Translations under genes and position numbers: made by a program | From: Halotia wernerae | Lineage (GTDB): Bacteria; Cyanobacteriota; Cyanobacteriia; Cyanobacteriales; Nostocaceae | Length of the DNA stretch: 64,000 bases | Assembly (NCBI GenBank): GCA_034931985.1 | Contig: JAYGHB010000006.1 | Location: 62,001-126,000 of the forward strand | Direction of reading: 5' to 3' | Shown here: positions 8,984 through 18,027 of the stretch, one piece after another | Position numbering within the stretch: the stretch's first letter is position 1 | Layout of the letters: each line of letters starts with the position of its first letter | The notes under the pieces: model-generated | Seen by the model: the letters and a program-made list of their open reading frames with translations, nothing else | What the model was told of the DNA's origin: nothing | Databases searched by the model: none

Positions 8984-10133
8984 AGATCGTACTGGCTTAT
9001 AAATTATCCCTTTCTATTAGACCTGCTAATGAGCATGATGTTCCTGCATCAGGGACGGATTTACGACTGGAACAATCAGGTATATAAATTTATGTACGTC
9101 CATGACTACAAAAAAAGTGACTTTTTCCGCAAAGCGTTTATATAGTTGCTCTTTTAGCCATTATTCATTATCGGTCAAGACACAGCAATGTTACGTATAG
9201 CTGTGCAGCTAACAGCATCTAACCATCTACTCTTGATAAATAACATAACCTATGCATAGCAAAGATGAGAGATGAAAGACTTAGCCACCTGATTGAAAGT
9301 GGCTCCTCGCTCCAGTAGTTGTTTATTCTTTGTGGTACGCTGGAATGAAAATTTTGCTAATAACATCGTTGGTAACAATTTATTCTTTCATATAGCTGAA
9401 GTATGATGGCAAAGATAATGTTAAATTAAGAAGTGCCAATAGTCTCTTTTTCTAAAACACTGATTTTGTCAATTGAGGACTTAGGCTTATTGGAATTACA
9501 TTCCCTAAATCTCAGTCTCATGATAGACAAAAGCCAATTTATGAGCATCTATTTTGAATACTAAATTGGTGTTTTAGAACCTTTTAAATGCCTCCAATTA
9601 TTAAAGTAAAACTTCCTTCTGGTAAATGCTTCATTGATGCTTAAAGGTTTTATATCTAGGTCAAGTCCGAAATTTTTGTAATTGAGGCGATTGTAGCTAC
9701 CAAGATGTTATTTTTCAGGTTTTGTTACCAAAATTGTTGTTGAATTTTGTGTGTTTTGCTGGTAGCTAGCACCTGTCTTAGTTTGATCGGGTACACGGAC
9801 TTGAAAAAATAAATTGAGGGAAAATGTAATCGTCACTGCTAGCAATAGTTTTTCAAACATGATCTTTCTCCCACCCACACCATTAATGATTGATTGCTGT
9901 ACTTGGAAAGTTCCACAGACAAGTCTGATTAAAGTCAGCCTCCGTGTAGAACTAGTGATGAATAAAGTTTTTCACCAAGAGTTTTGTATACGGGGATGTC
10001 AGCATAGCTTTAGTTTGCCCAATGGTATTAGAAGAGTTATAAGGGAACAGATAAGAATTGATAAATTCTTGATAATTAGATCATGAGCGCATCCAATTAC
10101 TCATTTGGATATGTCAGGGATAAACAATAGGCG
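8984..10133. other. Large gene-free spacer (1.15 kb)
   Basis: This spacer lies between the divergent sigma and L,D-transpeptidase genes. It is AT-rich. One short stem, AGCCAC (9283-9288) with GTGGCT (9299-9304), is visible with no T-run. The only longish frame (9814-10086) has no ribosome site and no recognisable protein character. The spacer must contain the promoters of both flanking genes; nothing else is supported. Confidence 0.4.
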
Positions 10134-10973
10134 ATGGCAATGGTAAGAAATGAATCTGTAGCGCGTATAGTAATGTTTCTCTGTTTTGGCACAGCCATCT
10201 TATCGCTAGCTGTCCATTGGCGCGTCACTTCAACTCTAGGCCAGTTTGAGAAGCCTACCTCCACCACAGGAAATCGTCTTGATAGCTTTCCAGGAAACTT
10301 TGGTGGTAGTCTAGGGCAAACTGCTTTAGGTGCGTCTACACCGCCTGGGGAAAACACCCAAAAAAAACCTGCCCAGAGAACTTCTACACCGAAATCTTCT
10401 ACTATCAAACCTGATAATACATTGGGGAAAGTAAGCCAAAATGTAGCTGAAGTAACTGATGTGTCCAAAAACACACGACTATTAGCGCCAGGGCAAAAGC
10501 AGAAGCCAAATGAGGATAACCAGCCTAAGTTCTCATTACTCCAGTTTTTACCTCAACAAAAATCATCCAATAGACTGGGATTGATGAAAACGCAAGTAGT
10601 GGTTGATTTAAGCGATCGCCGTACTTACGTTTATGCAGGAGATATAGTCACGGCCAGCTACCCGATTGCTGTAGGTAAGCAAGGTTGGGAGACACCCACC
10701 GGTTCTTTCCCAGTGAGACATAAGCAACATGATCCTATTTGGCGTCACCCAATCACGGGTAAAGTCTTTCCGGCAGGTGCTGATAGTCCTTTGGGAGAGC
10801 GATGGATTGGTTTTTGGTCAGATGGACGTAACGAAATTGGCTTCCACGGCACGCCAGATATCCACTTGCTAGGAACTGCTATCTCCCACGGCTGTTTAAG
10901 AATGCGTAATGCTGATGTTCGCTTATTGTATGAGCAGGTGAAGGTAGGCACACTTGTAACAGTGCGCGATTAA
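10134..10973 (+). CDS. L,D-transpeptidase (YkuD domain) with membrane anchor
   Basis: The protein has 279 residues. An N-terminal hydrophobic segment (IVMFLCFGTAILSLAV) at about 11-27 anchors or exports it. A Ser/Thr/Pro-rich linker follows to about 145, then a YkuD catalytic domain. Diagnostic motifs are GFHGTPDIHLLG and ISHGCLRMRNADV, which give catalytic His-252 and Cys-254. The enzyme cross-links or modifies peptidoglycan peptides in the periplasm. ATG 10140 is an equally good start. The gene is divergent from the envelope-stress sigma gene and shares a strong hairpin terminator with the convergent ComFB gene. Confidence 0.88.
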   Translation: MAMVRNESVARIVMFLCFGTAILSLAVHWRVTSTLGQFEKPTSTTGNRLDSFPGNFGGSLGQTALGASTPPGENTQKKPAQRTSTPKSSTIKPDNTLGKVSQNVAEVTDVSKNTRLLAPGQKQKPNEDNQPKFSLLQFLPQQKSSNRLGLMKTQVVVDLSDRRTYVYAGDIVTASYPIAVGKQGWETPTGSFPVRHKQHDPIWRHPITGKVFPAGADSPLGERWIGFWSDGRNEIGFHGTPDIHLLGTAISHGCLRMRNADVRLLYEQVKVGTLVTVRD

Positions 10974-10978
10974 ATAAA

Positions 10979-11014
10979 TCGAAAGTTGAGAGTACGCATA
11001 CTCTTAACTTTCGA
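10979..11014. terminator. Bidirectional hairpin terminator
   Basis: A 16-bp stem (one G-T pair) with loop CGCA runs from TCGAAAGTT (10979) to AACTTTCGA (11014). It lies exactly between two convergent stop codons and has T-rich sequence on both exits (CTATTT on plus, TTTATTTA on minus). Confidence 0.8.
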
Positions 11015-11024
11015 CTATTTAATC

Positions 11025-11588
11025 TCAATCTTGCCCATCTGATTTTTGTTCAAAGTTAGGTGCGTAAGCTTGGAGTAAAGCACTAACTTGGCGCACAACT
11101 TCATTGCCAGTGTTTTTGCCCAATGCCTGCCTTTCTGGGAAGAAACTAGGTCGATCTAGGTAACGACTGATCGCCTCATTGACTTGTTGAGAAATTAGGT
11201 CTTTTAGTTCGGCTTGAGCGCGCTGACGCTGGTAGTTAGCACCTTCTTCGGTGGTAGCATACAAAGGTGGAAGCCTGTTGAGGCCATAAGCAGCAATATC
11301 TCCTACATCAAGGGAGCTTTCGCTGGTAGCTTCAATTTCTGCTACTCTGGCGATCGCCTCGGTTAGTACCAATTCTTCCATGACGTTAATGAATTGTTTG
11401 CGAGGTACCGCCACTACCTCACCAGTCAATAGCGATCCCATTAGTCGATCTAACGCCATGTACTCTTCAATTGAGAGTTCCGACGCGTTATCACAGATTC
11501 GCCCGACTTCTGCTTCCATTGCTGGTGTGAGATAACCATCCTGGAGAGCTTGTTCTACAATTTTTTCAATACTCATAACGCTCATCAT
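11025..11588 (-). CDS. ComFB-domain protein (cyclic-dinucleotide receptor family)
   Basis: The protein has 187 residues. Residues 6-64 form a small helical N-terminal module (IVEQALQDGYLT...LLTGEV). Residues of about 66-120 match the ComFB core: FINVMEELVLTEAI, then DVGDIAAYGLNRLPPLYATTEEG. The Cys pair seen in Bacillus ComFB is absent. ComFB proteins of cyanobacteria are reported c-di-GMP/c-di-AMP receptors affecting cell size and motility, so a signalling role is likely. An extra tail (121-187) with a QQVNEAISRYLDRPSFF helix follows. The gene sits among cell-wall genes. The N-terminal module recurs as an independent gene at 34048. Confidence 0.75.
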   Translation of the reverse strand: MMSVMSIEKIVEQALQDGYLTPAMEAEVGRICDNASELSIEEYMALDRLMGSLLTGEVVAVPRKQFINVMEELVLTEAIARVAEIEATSESSLDVGDIAAYGLNRLPPLYATTEEGANYQRQRAQAELKDLISQQVNEAISRYLDRPSFFPERQALGKNTGNEVVRQVSALLQAYAPNFEQKSDGQD

Positions 11589-11702
11589 TCTTAAGGCAAC
11601 ACAAGCAAGGTAGGGACGGTATCAATTCAATTTATTTTGCTTAATTGTGAGCAAAATATATCTAAAATTATGTGTAGACACGGTTAATTTGTGCCGTCTC
11701 TA

Positions 11703-12638
11703 CTATTCAACTCCATCGAATCGCCAGGGCACTGGATCAACTGCTTGCCCATTAACATATAGACCCCAGTGCAAATGGGGCCCTGTGGAAGCACCTGTAG
11801 ACCCAACTGCACCAATTAATTGGCCAGTTTTTACAATATCGCCTTCTTTGACATTAATGCGACTGAGGTGCATAAAAATGCTGACCACTCCCTGACCGTG
11901 GTCAATGCCAACTACGTTACCGTGAACCCGGAACCCTTGGGATACTGTGCCTACCAAAGCAACTCGCCCAGCGGCTGGGGCAACTACAGGCGAACCCGCA
12001 GCACCAGCGTAGTCAACGCCACGATGGTAGTAGTCATTGGCAAATTTACCATTATAGTAGCGACGTACACCATAAATAGTACTAATCCGCCCTCCATTTG
12101 GTTTCCCAAATGAACCATTCCAATACTTTTGCGGTGTTTGTAACGCCTTAAAAGCTGCTACACGCTTGAGTTCATACTCGGTAGCTCCGTCTGCGGATTT
12201 ACCTGGTGGTAAAGTAATGCGTTGTACGGGGAATTTACGATTACGGACTGTCACTGCCAAGTTTTGCACCTGACCATCACCTGAAATCTTCAGTTTTTTG
12301 ATTCCAGCTGTTTCTACTGGAGTTGTGGGGACAAAAGCCCGATACTTATTGGGGGCAATTGCAAACGCTGGGTACGTTTTTTCGCCAATAGCTACTGTTG
12401 GATTACTACCGTTATCAGGATTATCTAGATTAATAACCACAGATAGCGTATCTCCTAACTCAGGATTACTCGGTGTCACCTTTACTTGTAAAGCATCGGC
12501 GGGCAATGCCAAAGTTATAGGTACAGAGGCAAATATGCCCATGAATAAGTTTGTGATCTGGCGATGGGGTTTTTCGCCTGTAATGTCAAGACAGAGCAAC
12601 TTGTTTTCGGAGTTTCTAGTGCGATCCTTAGTAGTCAT
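11703..12638 (-). CDS. M23 family metallopeptidase (LytM-like)
   Basis: The protein is about 311 residues from ATG 12638; a TTG at 12707 would only add an unlikely lead. An N-terminal hydrophobic stretch (LFMGIFASVPITLALPADA) exports it. Residues of about 45-150 are a beta-rich domain. The LytM/M23 core follows, with zinc and catalytic motifs HRGVDYA (near 205), the IDHGQGVVSIFMHLS block and HLHWGLYVNG (near 288). It should cleave peptidoglycan peptide bridges in the periplasm, during division or remodelling. No zinc ligand is obviously missing. It is divergent from the SPOR-domain gene, with which it shares a cell-wall theme. Confidence 0.9.
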   Translation of the reverse strand: MTTKDRTRNSENKLLCLDITGEKPHRQITNLFMGIFASVPITLALPADALQVKVTPSNPELGDTLSVVINLDNPDNGSNPTVAIGEKTYPAFAIAPNKYRAFVPTTPVETAGIKKLKISGDGQVQNLAVTVRNRKFPVQRITLPPGKSADGATEYELKRVAAFKALQTPQKYWNGSFGKPNGGRISTIYGVRRYYNGKFANDYYHRGVDYAGAAGSPVVAPAAGRVALVGTVSQGFRVHGNVVGIDHGQGVVSIFMHLSRINVKEGDIVKTGQLIGAVGSTGASTGPHLHWGLYVNGQAVDPVPWRFDGVE

Positions 12639-12984
12639 AGAGCTATAAAACAACTTCTTACTTTCTGTTGACCAACAGACTAGCTTTTGGAAGCTAGTGT
12701 TTCCCAACCGAAGTAGAGATTTTTAAAACAGTATATAGTGTTAAGTGATATCAAGCAGCATCCTAAGAACTAAACTATACTAGCTCAGCCGATCGCATCT
12801 TGGGGAAAATAAATCTCTTAATCCCAAAGGACATTGAATTTAGACGGATTTAACACAGAGGGACGGGGAATAATATTTTTCGACTCTACTCATTCCTATC
12901 TAAATCTATTAGATAATTTTCGCTAGTATTGGCACAAATATATTTAAAGTTAATCCAGCAGTACATGTTTCAGGCAGACAGGCA
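12639..12984. other. Divergent promoter spacer
   Basis: This AT-rich spacer lies between the M23 peptidase and SPOR-domain genes. No repeat or clear operator was seen. Confidence 0.35.
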
Positions 12985-14235
12985 ATGAGTCAAAATCCAC
13001 CGATAGACTCCGGTACTCAATCGTCAAAAACATCTGGGTTGAAGCCAGCATTAGCAGCAGCATTGGCGAGTTTAGAAGTGCAGCTAGATCAAGAGTTAAC
13101 CCGATACCGACGCACACGAATTGGCACAAGGACACCAAATCAGTCCCGCGTGGGCAATTACATCAGTAGTCAACCCCAAGAATTGACAGATATGACTGTG
13201 ACAGTAGGCAAAACTCAGCCATCTGGAGCAGAAATTAAAACTAATACACCGCCTATTTCTGTGCCTGATGAGGCTCCTCAAGAGAAGCCAGCACCAGTTA
13301 CGATCATTAAGACTGAGGCACTGGATAATTCTGAAGCATTTCTTAATTCTGAGTCTACCGAAGCCCAAGTCCCACTGCCCCCGCTTAGTTCTAGCAGTAT
13401 TGTACCTGCGGCAGTTAAGCCTATTCAAGACGATCACCTCACCCAGGTAAATGGCACTGCTAAACAGCCAGATGACTACTTGGAATCGAGTGAAGCACTA
13501 TTGCGAAGTTTGACAGATGAACAACCGCGAACCAGTAAGCCCAATAATTCTAGCGATAGTCTGCTATCACCTTTGGGTATAGGCTCTATGCTGCTGCTAT
13601 TAGTAGCGAGTCTTACTTTAGGTTACGTAGTTTTCAATCCTAAAAGCTTGCCTCAGTTGAATCTAGGCAAATTGTTTAACGGCAACTCGTCTTCGGGCGT
13701 GGCAAATGCTCCGGAAATTGTCAGTAATCCTCAACCTCAGCCCCAGCCAGAGATTACATCCATACCCAAGTATCCCAATTTAGCCGCTAAAGAGTTTCCA
13801 GAGGTGAAAGATCCCAATGATATAGTCGGCTTACAACCCAAATATCAACCAATTCCTACAGCACCGCCCAACCCTATTATTGCTCAAACGCCGAGTAATC
13901 CTCTATTGGTAGAGCCACTGCCACAGATACAACAACCTTTGCCGCCTTTAAATTCGCCCTCAATACCCACGGTAAAACCCTCACCCCAACCAACTACAAC
14001 TCCACCACAGGCAAGTGCCCAAATCACACCCGCAGCAGATGGGTTTTATCATATAGTGACGGACAATCAAAGCGATCGCGCCCTAGCCGCAGCCCGAAAA
14101 GTAGTCCCCGATGCTTATTTATCACGTAGTCAAAAATTGATTTATTTGGGTTCTTTGAAGACAAAAGAGCAAGCACTCCAAAGGTTGCAACAGCTACAGG
14201 CTAAGGGAATTAAAGCACGGGTACAACAGCCATGA
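12985..14235 (+). CDS. SPOR-domain membrane protein
   Basis: The protein has 416 residues. A cytoplasmic N-terminus (1-195) contains a short helical block (LKPALAAALASLEVQLDQELTRYRR split around residue 30) that is usual in cyanobacterial homologues. One membrane helix lies at about 196-217 (LGIGSMLLLLVASLTLGYVVF). A long Pro/Gln-rich periplasmic linker follows. The last 70 residues (GFYHIVTDNQSDRALAAARK... YLGSLKTKEQALQRLQQLQAKGIKARV) have the beta-alpha-beta pattern of SPOR domains, which bind denuded glycan at the septum. A role in cell division or septal wall processing is inferred. ATG 12985 is the first good start. Confidence 0.75.
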   Translation: MSQNPPIDSGTQSSKTSGLKPALAAALASLEVQLDQELTRYRRTRIGTRTPNQSRVGNYISSQPQELTDMTVTVGKTQPSGAEIKTNTPPISVPDEAPQEKPAPVTIIKTEALDNSEAFLNSESTEAQVPLPPLSSSSIVPAAVKPIQDDHLTQVNGTAKQPDDYLESSEALLRSLTDEQPRTSKPNNSSDSLLSPLGIGSMLLLLVASLTLGYVVFNPKSLPQLNLGKLFNGNSSSGVANAPEIVSNPQPQPQPEITSIPKYPNLAAKEFPEVKDPNDIVGLQPKYQPIPTAPPNPIIAQTPSNPLLVEPLPQIQQPLPPLNSPSIPTVKPSPQPTTTPPQASAQITPAADGFYHIVTDNQSDRALAAARKVVPDAYLSRSQKLIYLGSLKTKEQALQRLQQLQAKGIKARVQQP

Positions 14236-14299
14236 GTTGTAAAAATCTACGATAGGATGAGGAAAACATCTATAAAACGCCCTACCTGTTGACTGATCA

Positions 14300-14338
14300 A
14301 AAACGAAAAATGCCGTCTTAGCTGGGGAGGAGACGGCA
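14300..14338 (-). terminator. Hairpin with T-run on the minus strand only
   Basis: TGCCGTCT (14311-14318) pairs with AGACGGCA (14331-14338). Read on the minus strand the stem is followed by ATTTTTCGTTTTT, a good intrinsic-terminator tail; the plus exit has none. No minus-strand gene lies immediately upstream of it. Confidence 0.5.
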
Positions 14339-14355
14339 AAGCCAATAGAGAATGT

Positions 14356-14379
14356 AGAGACGCGATTAATCGCGTCTCT
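14356..14379. repeat. Perfect 24-bp palindrome
   Basis: AGAGACGCGATT is followed at once by its reverse complement, centred at 14367/14368. This sequence type is a familiar dispersed palindrome in Nostocales spacers. Only this copy is present in the window. It lies 110 nt upstream of the pspA start. Confidence 0.85.
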
Positions 14380-14488
14380 GGATAATGCACATTTCATTTC
14401 TGGAGATGTCTATTGTTTGGTAGAGTTTATCCTTGTTGTGCGGGCTAGCGAGGAGTAATTTTTCTTTAAAAGTGAATGGAGAGCCGAC

Positions 14489-15193
14489 ATGGAAATAATC
14501 AAGCGTATCCTGCGGGTGATTCGCGCTAACCTTAACAGTCTAATAGGTAGTGCGGAAGATCCCGAAAAAATTCTAGAACAAGCTGTGATGGAGATGCAGG
14601 AAAATTTGGTGCGATTGCGACAGGGGGTAGCCCAGGCGATCGCTACCCAAAAACGCACCGAACGTCAAGCCACAGCAGCTGGGTCAACAGCTGAAGAATG
14701 GTATCGTCGCGCCCAATTAGCACTGCAACAAGGCAACGAACCTCTAGCACGGGAAGCTTTAACTAAACGCCAAGCTTACCAAGGAACTGCCACAGCCCTA
14801 TCTAACCAAATAGGGCAACAAAATGATGTGGTAGCTAGACTTAAAAAGGATATGCGATCGCTAGAGTTAAAAATTTCCGAAGCGAAAACCAAAAAAGATA
14901 TGTATATTGCTCGCGCCCGTTCTGCCGAGGCATCTTCTCGACTCCAGGAAATGCTCGACGGAAATTCTGCTACAAGTAGTCTCAGTGCCTTTGAGCGTAT
15001 GGAAGAGAAGGTTTTCCAGATAGAAGCTCAATCAGAGGCGATCGCAGCTCTTGGCAGTGACGATTTGCAAAAACAATTTAACTCTCTAGAATCTGCTGGT
15101 GATATTGATACTGAACTGGCAGCTATGAAAGTACAGGTTTTAAATGAAGGCCAAAATCCCCAGCAACAGTTACCCAAAAGTCAAGAATCTTAA
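14489..15193 (+). CDS. pspA: PspA/IM30-family protein (PspA type)
   Basis: The protein has 234 residues and is almost entirely alpha-helical coiled coil. It starts with the amphipathic helix MEIIKRILRVIRANLNSL, followed by the family signature SAEDPEKILEQAVMEMQENL. PspA/IM30 proteins are bacterial ESCRT-III relatives that polymerise on stressed membranes. It ends without the extra C-terminal helix seen in the next gene, which marks it as the PspA rather than the Vipp1 paralogue. GGAG 7 nt before ATG 14489 fixes the start. It is tandem with vipp1, separated by 146 nt. Confidence 0.88.
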   Translation: MEIIKRILRVIRANLNSLIGSAEDPEKILEQAVMEMQENLVRLRQGVAQAIATQKRTERQATAAGSTAEEWYRRAQLALQQGNEPLAREALTKRQAYQGTATALSNQIGQQNDVVARLKKDMRSLELKISEAKTKKDMYIARARSAEASSRLQEMLDGNSATSSLSAFERMEEKVFQIEAQSEAIAALGSDDLQKQFNSLESAGDIDTELAAMKVQVLNEGQNPQQQLPKSQES

Positions 15194-15339
15194 AGTTTTA
15201 GGATATATCTTAACAATTAACTGGTGTCGGGAGGTATTGAACCCAACCGGAAAGATTACATTGAAATAGGAAGCTATTAAATAGTAAAAAAGCGAACTGT
15301 CCAACAAAACGCGTAAACTCCAAAAGGAAAAACAAAGTT

Positions 15340-16113
15340 ATGGGATTATTTGATCGCATTAAGCGAGTAGTCGGCGCTAACCTCAACGACTTGGTAAATA
15401 AAGCTGAAGATCCAGAAAAAATGCTGGAACAAGCCATCCTGGAAATGCAGGAAGACTTGGTACAGTTGCGTCAGGGAGTTGCCCAGGCGATCGCCTCCCA
15501 AAAACGTACAGAAAAACAGTACAATGATGCCCAAAATGAAGTTAATAAATGGCAACGCAATGCCCAATTAGCACTGCAAAAAGGTGATGAGAACCTAGCA
15601 CGACAAGCCCTAGAGCGCAAAAAGACTTACACTGAAACCAGCACAGCCCTCAAAGCTAGCCTAGATCCGCAAGTTGGTCAGGTTGAGACCCTCAAACGCA
15701 GCTTAATTCAGCTAGAAAGCAAAATTTCTGAGGCTAAAACCAAGAAAGAAATGCTCAAAGCTCGGATTACGACTGCTAAAGCCCAAGAACAACTCCAAGG
15801 TATGGTAAGTGGAATGAATAGCAGCAGTGCTATGGCTGCCTTTGAGAGGATGGAAGAAAAGGTCTTGATGCAAGAAGCGCGTGCCCAATCAATGGGAGAA
15901 TTAGCAAGTGCAGATTTAGAAACTCAATTTGCCCAGTTGGAATCTGGTAGTGATGTTGATGATGAATTGGCAGCCTTGAAGGCACAAATGCTACCACCTG
16001 CGGCTGCACCCAATCAACCCCAACTACCCCCAGAACAAACCACAACTGCCAAATCTAATGAAGTGGTAGATAGCGAGTTGGAATCCCTACGCAAGCAATT
16101 GGATCAAATGTAA
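15340..16113 (+). CDS. vipp1: Vipp1/IM30 membrane-remodelling protein
   Basis: The protein has 257 residues. The N-terminal amphipathic helix MGLFDRIKRVVGANLNDLV and the NKAEDPEKMLEQAILEMQEDL signature are those of IM30/Vipp1. A Pro/Ala/Gln-rich linker (LPPAAAPNQPQ) leads to an additional C-terminal helix (VVDSELESLRKQLDQM, last 16 residues), the diagnostic Vipp1 extension. It acts at thylakoid and plasma membranes in biogenesis and protection. It is highly similar to the preceding pspA, pointing to an old tandem duplication. A hairpin with TTTT at 16141 probably ends the transcript. Confidence 0.92.
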   Translation: MGLFDRIKRVVGANLNDLVNKAEDPEKMLEQAILEMQEDLVQLRQGVAQAIASQKRTEKQYNDAQNEVNKWQRNAQLALQKGDENLARQALERKKTYTETSTALKASLDPQVGQVETLKRSLIQLESKISEAKTKKEMLKARITTAKAQEQLQGMVSGMNSSSAMAAFERMEEKVLMQEARAQSMGELASADLETQFAQLESGSDVDDELAALKAQMLPPAAAPNQPQLPPEQTTTAKSNEVVDSELESLRKQLDQM

Positions 16114-16140
16114 AATTTGCTAAATACTAATCTGCACTAG

Positions 16141-16168
16141 TCCCACGCCTATTGGTTGTGGGATTTTG
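16141..16168 (+). terminator. Intrinsic terminator after vipp1
   Basis: TCCCAC (16141-16146) pairs with GTGGGA (16158-16163), followed by TTTTG. It lies 28 nt past the vipp1 stop. Confidence 0.7.
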
Positions 16169-16235
16169 CATCAAAAATCATACCATTTCATTGATCTGTA
16201 ATTTCTTCCCAATGCCCAATGCCCCATGCTTCGCT

Positions 16236-16300
16236 CAATTAAAAATGAAATTGAATCAATTCAATTTTTCATTTTTCATTTTTAATTCCCGATAGGGATG
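16236..16300. repeat. AT-rich inverted and tandem repeat
   Basis: AATTAAAAATGAAATTGAA is followed by TTCAATTTTTCAT, then two further TTTTTCAT-like units and TTTTTAATT. This forms a long imperfect hairpin of the simple-repeat kind common in Nostocales spacers. Confidence 0.5.
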
Positions 16301-16387
16301 CCCCATGCCCAATTCCCAATACCTCACAGATTGAGATAAAGTATTTTGTGTGCCAACTTTGATCGATGCCACCTAATGGAGACTGCA

Positions 16388-16723
16388 ATGAGTAAAGGTG
16401 TAATCACCATAACTGATGCTGAGTTTGAAACCGAAGTGTTGAAAGCCGAGCAGCCTGTATTAGTTTACTTTTGGGCTTCCTGGTGTGGGCCGTGTCAATT
16501 GATGTCGCCACTGATGAACTTAGCTGCTAATACATACAGCGATCGCCTAAAAGTTGTCAAAATAGAAGTAGACCCTAATCCTGTCACTGTCAAGCAATAT
16601 CAGGTGGAAGGTGTGCCAGCCCTCAGGTTAATTCAAGGAGAAAAAATATTAGTATCCACTGAGGGAGTAATTGGCAAAGATAAATTACTCAGTCTCTTAG
16701 ATACGCATTTAAATAGTAATTAG
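16388..16723 (+). CDS. Thioredoxin
   Basis: The protein is a 111-residue single thioredoxin domain. The active site WASWCGPC gives redox cysteines at about 33 and 36. The cis-proline is in VEGVPALRL (canonical VxxxPT is replaced by VPAL). The start is ATG 16388, with GGAG 6 nt upstream; a longer frame from 16346 has no ribosome site. It is a cytosolic disulfide reductase, and the slight changes around the cis-Pro suggest one of the accessory cyanobacterial thioredoxins rather than the main TrxA. No operon partner is evident. Confidence 0.9.
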   Translation: MSKGVITITDAEFETEVLKAEQPVLVYFWASWCGPCQLMSPLMNLAANTYSDRLKVVKIEVDPNPVTVKQYQVEGVPALRLIQGEKILVSTEGVIGKDKLLSLLDTHLNSN

Positions 16724-16812
16724 TCATTAGTCAACAGTCTAGAGTCAACAGTGAAGAGTTTTTGACCATTGACTTTTGACTCTTGACTTTTGATCCTTAA
16801 CTTTTGACTAAC
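16724..16812. repeat. Tandem TTGACTTTTGA-type simple repeat
   Basis: Variants of GTCAACAGT and then TTTTGACTCTTGACTTTTGA fill the 89 nt between the thioredoxin stop and the aminotransferase start. Related runs occur at 30925, 38218, 38475 and 62565. Confidence 0.6.
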
Positions 16813-18012
16813 ATGGAATTTGCGAAGCGTTTACAACCCCTACAATCCAACGTATTTGCTGATATGGATAGAGCCAAGGCGGTAGCTTTGGCAGCAGGGC
16901 GAGAGTTAATTGATTTATCACTGGGGTCTTCTGATTTACCAGCCGAAGCGCACGTCATTGAGGCGATCGCCAAATCTTTGCACGATCGCAGTACCCACGG
17001 CTACTTGCTATTTAACGGTACTCAAGCATTTCGTCAAGCCGCAGCTAACTGGTACGAACAAAAATTTGGGATTAGAGTCGATGCCGAAACTGAGGTGTTA
17101 CCCCTCATTGGTTCCCAGGAAGGTACAGCCCATTTGCCCCTAGCGCTGCTCAACCCTGGCGATTTTGCTTTGTTGCTCGATCCAGGCTACCCCTCCCATG
17201 CTGGGGGAGTTTACTTAGCTAGTGGGCAAATTTACTCTATGCCACTTACAGCAGAAAATGGTTTTTTGCCTGTATTTGCTGATATTCCTGGCCCTGTTTT
17301 GGCTCAATCACGGATGATGGTGTTGAGCTATCCTCATAATCCCACTGCGGCGATCGCGCCTTTATCTTTTTTTCAAGAAGCTGTCGCTTTTTGTCAGCAA
17401 CACAATCTTGTTCTGGTTCACGATTTTCCCTATGTCGATTTGGTATTTGAAGAAACAGGAGACAGGGAGAAAAATCTTCTTAATTCAAAATCCCTAGTAC
17501 CTTCTGTTTTACAAGCTGATCCAGAGAAAAGCGTCTCGATAGAATTTTTCACGCTTTCCAAGTCTTATAATATGGGAGGCTTCCGTATTGGCTATGCGAT
17601 CGGCAATGCCCAGTTAATTCATGCCTTACGCCAAGTCAAAGCTGCTGTTGATTTTAATCAGTATCGGGGAATTTTGAATGGAGCGATCGCTGCTCTAAGT
17701 GGTTCCCAAGCAGGAGTGGTAAATGCAGTATCTACCTTCGCTAAACGCCGTGATGCTTTTATTACTGCTTTACATCACATCGGTTGGCAAGTTCCAACTC
17801 CCAAGGCCACAATGTATATTTGGGCTGAGTTACCCTCACCGTGGAATCAAAATTCTGTAGAATTTTGTACCGAGTTAGTCAAAAAAACCGGCGTTGCAGC
17901 TTCCCCTGGTGCTGGCTTTGGCAAATCTGGAGAAGGATATGTCCGCTTTGCTTTGGTACATGAGCCACCTTTATTAGAAATTGCCGTTGAGAGAATTGCG
18001 GAATTTATGTAG
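16813..18012 (+). CDS. Class I/II PLP-dependent aminotransferase (LL-DAP aminotransferase-like)
   Basis: The protein has 399 residues in aspartate-aminotransferase fold type I. The PLP lysine lies in FFTLSKSYNMGGFRIGY (Lys-250, with Arg-258 near it). SYPHNPT (Asn-176) and HDFPYVDL (Asp-204, Tyr-207) are the other cofactor contacts. The overall layout resembles the LL-diaminopimelate/succinyldiaminopimelate aminotransferase-like subgroup. The real substrate is uncertain, because cyanobacteria carry several paralogues. The start is ATG 16813 rather than TTG 16804. A TTTATCGT/ACGATAAA hairpin follows 15 nt after the stop. Confidence 0.85.
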   Translation: MEFAKRLQPLQSNVFADMDRAKAVALAAGRELIDLSLGSSDLPAEAHVIEAIAKSLHDRSTHGYLLFNGTQAFRQAAANWYEQKFGIRVDAETEVLPLIGSQEGTAHLPLALLNPGDFALLLDPGYPSHAGGVYLASGQIYSMPLTAENGFLPVFADIPGPVLAQSRMMVLSYPHNPTAAIAPLSFFQEAVAFCQQHNLVLVHDFPYVDLVFEETGDREKNLLNSKSLVPSVLQADPEKSVSIEFFTLSKSYNMGGFRIGYAIGNAQLIHALRQVKAAVDFNQYRGILNGAIAALSGSQAGVVNAVSTFAKRRDAFITALHHIGWQVPTPKATMYIWAELPSPWNQNSVEFCTELVKKTGVAASPGAGFGKSGEGYVRFALVHEPPLLEIAVERIAEFM

Positions 18013-18027
18013 TTAACTTATAAAGTC

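Noticed and set aside
9814..10086. 90-residue plus-strand frame in the large sigma-factor spacer
   Set aside because: It has no ribosome site and an erratic composition with many Cys, Ile and Ser runs typical of non-coding AT-rich DNA.
16724..16812. CRISPR-like array
   Set aside because: The repeats are short, adjacent, variable TTGACTTTTGA units with no unique spacers between them.
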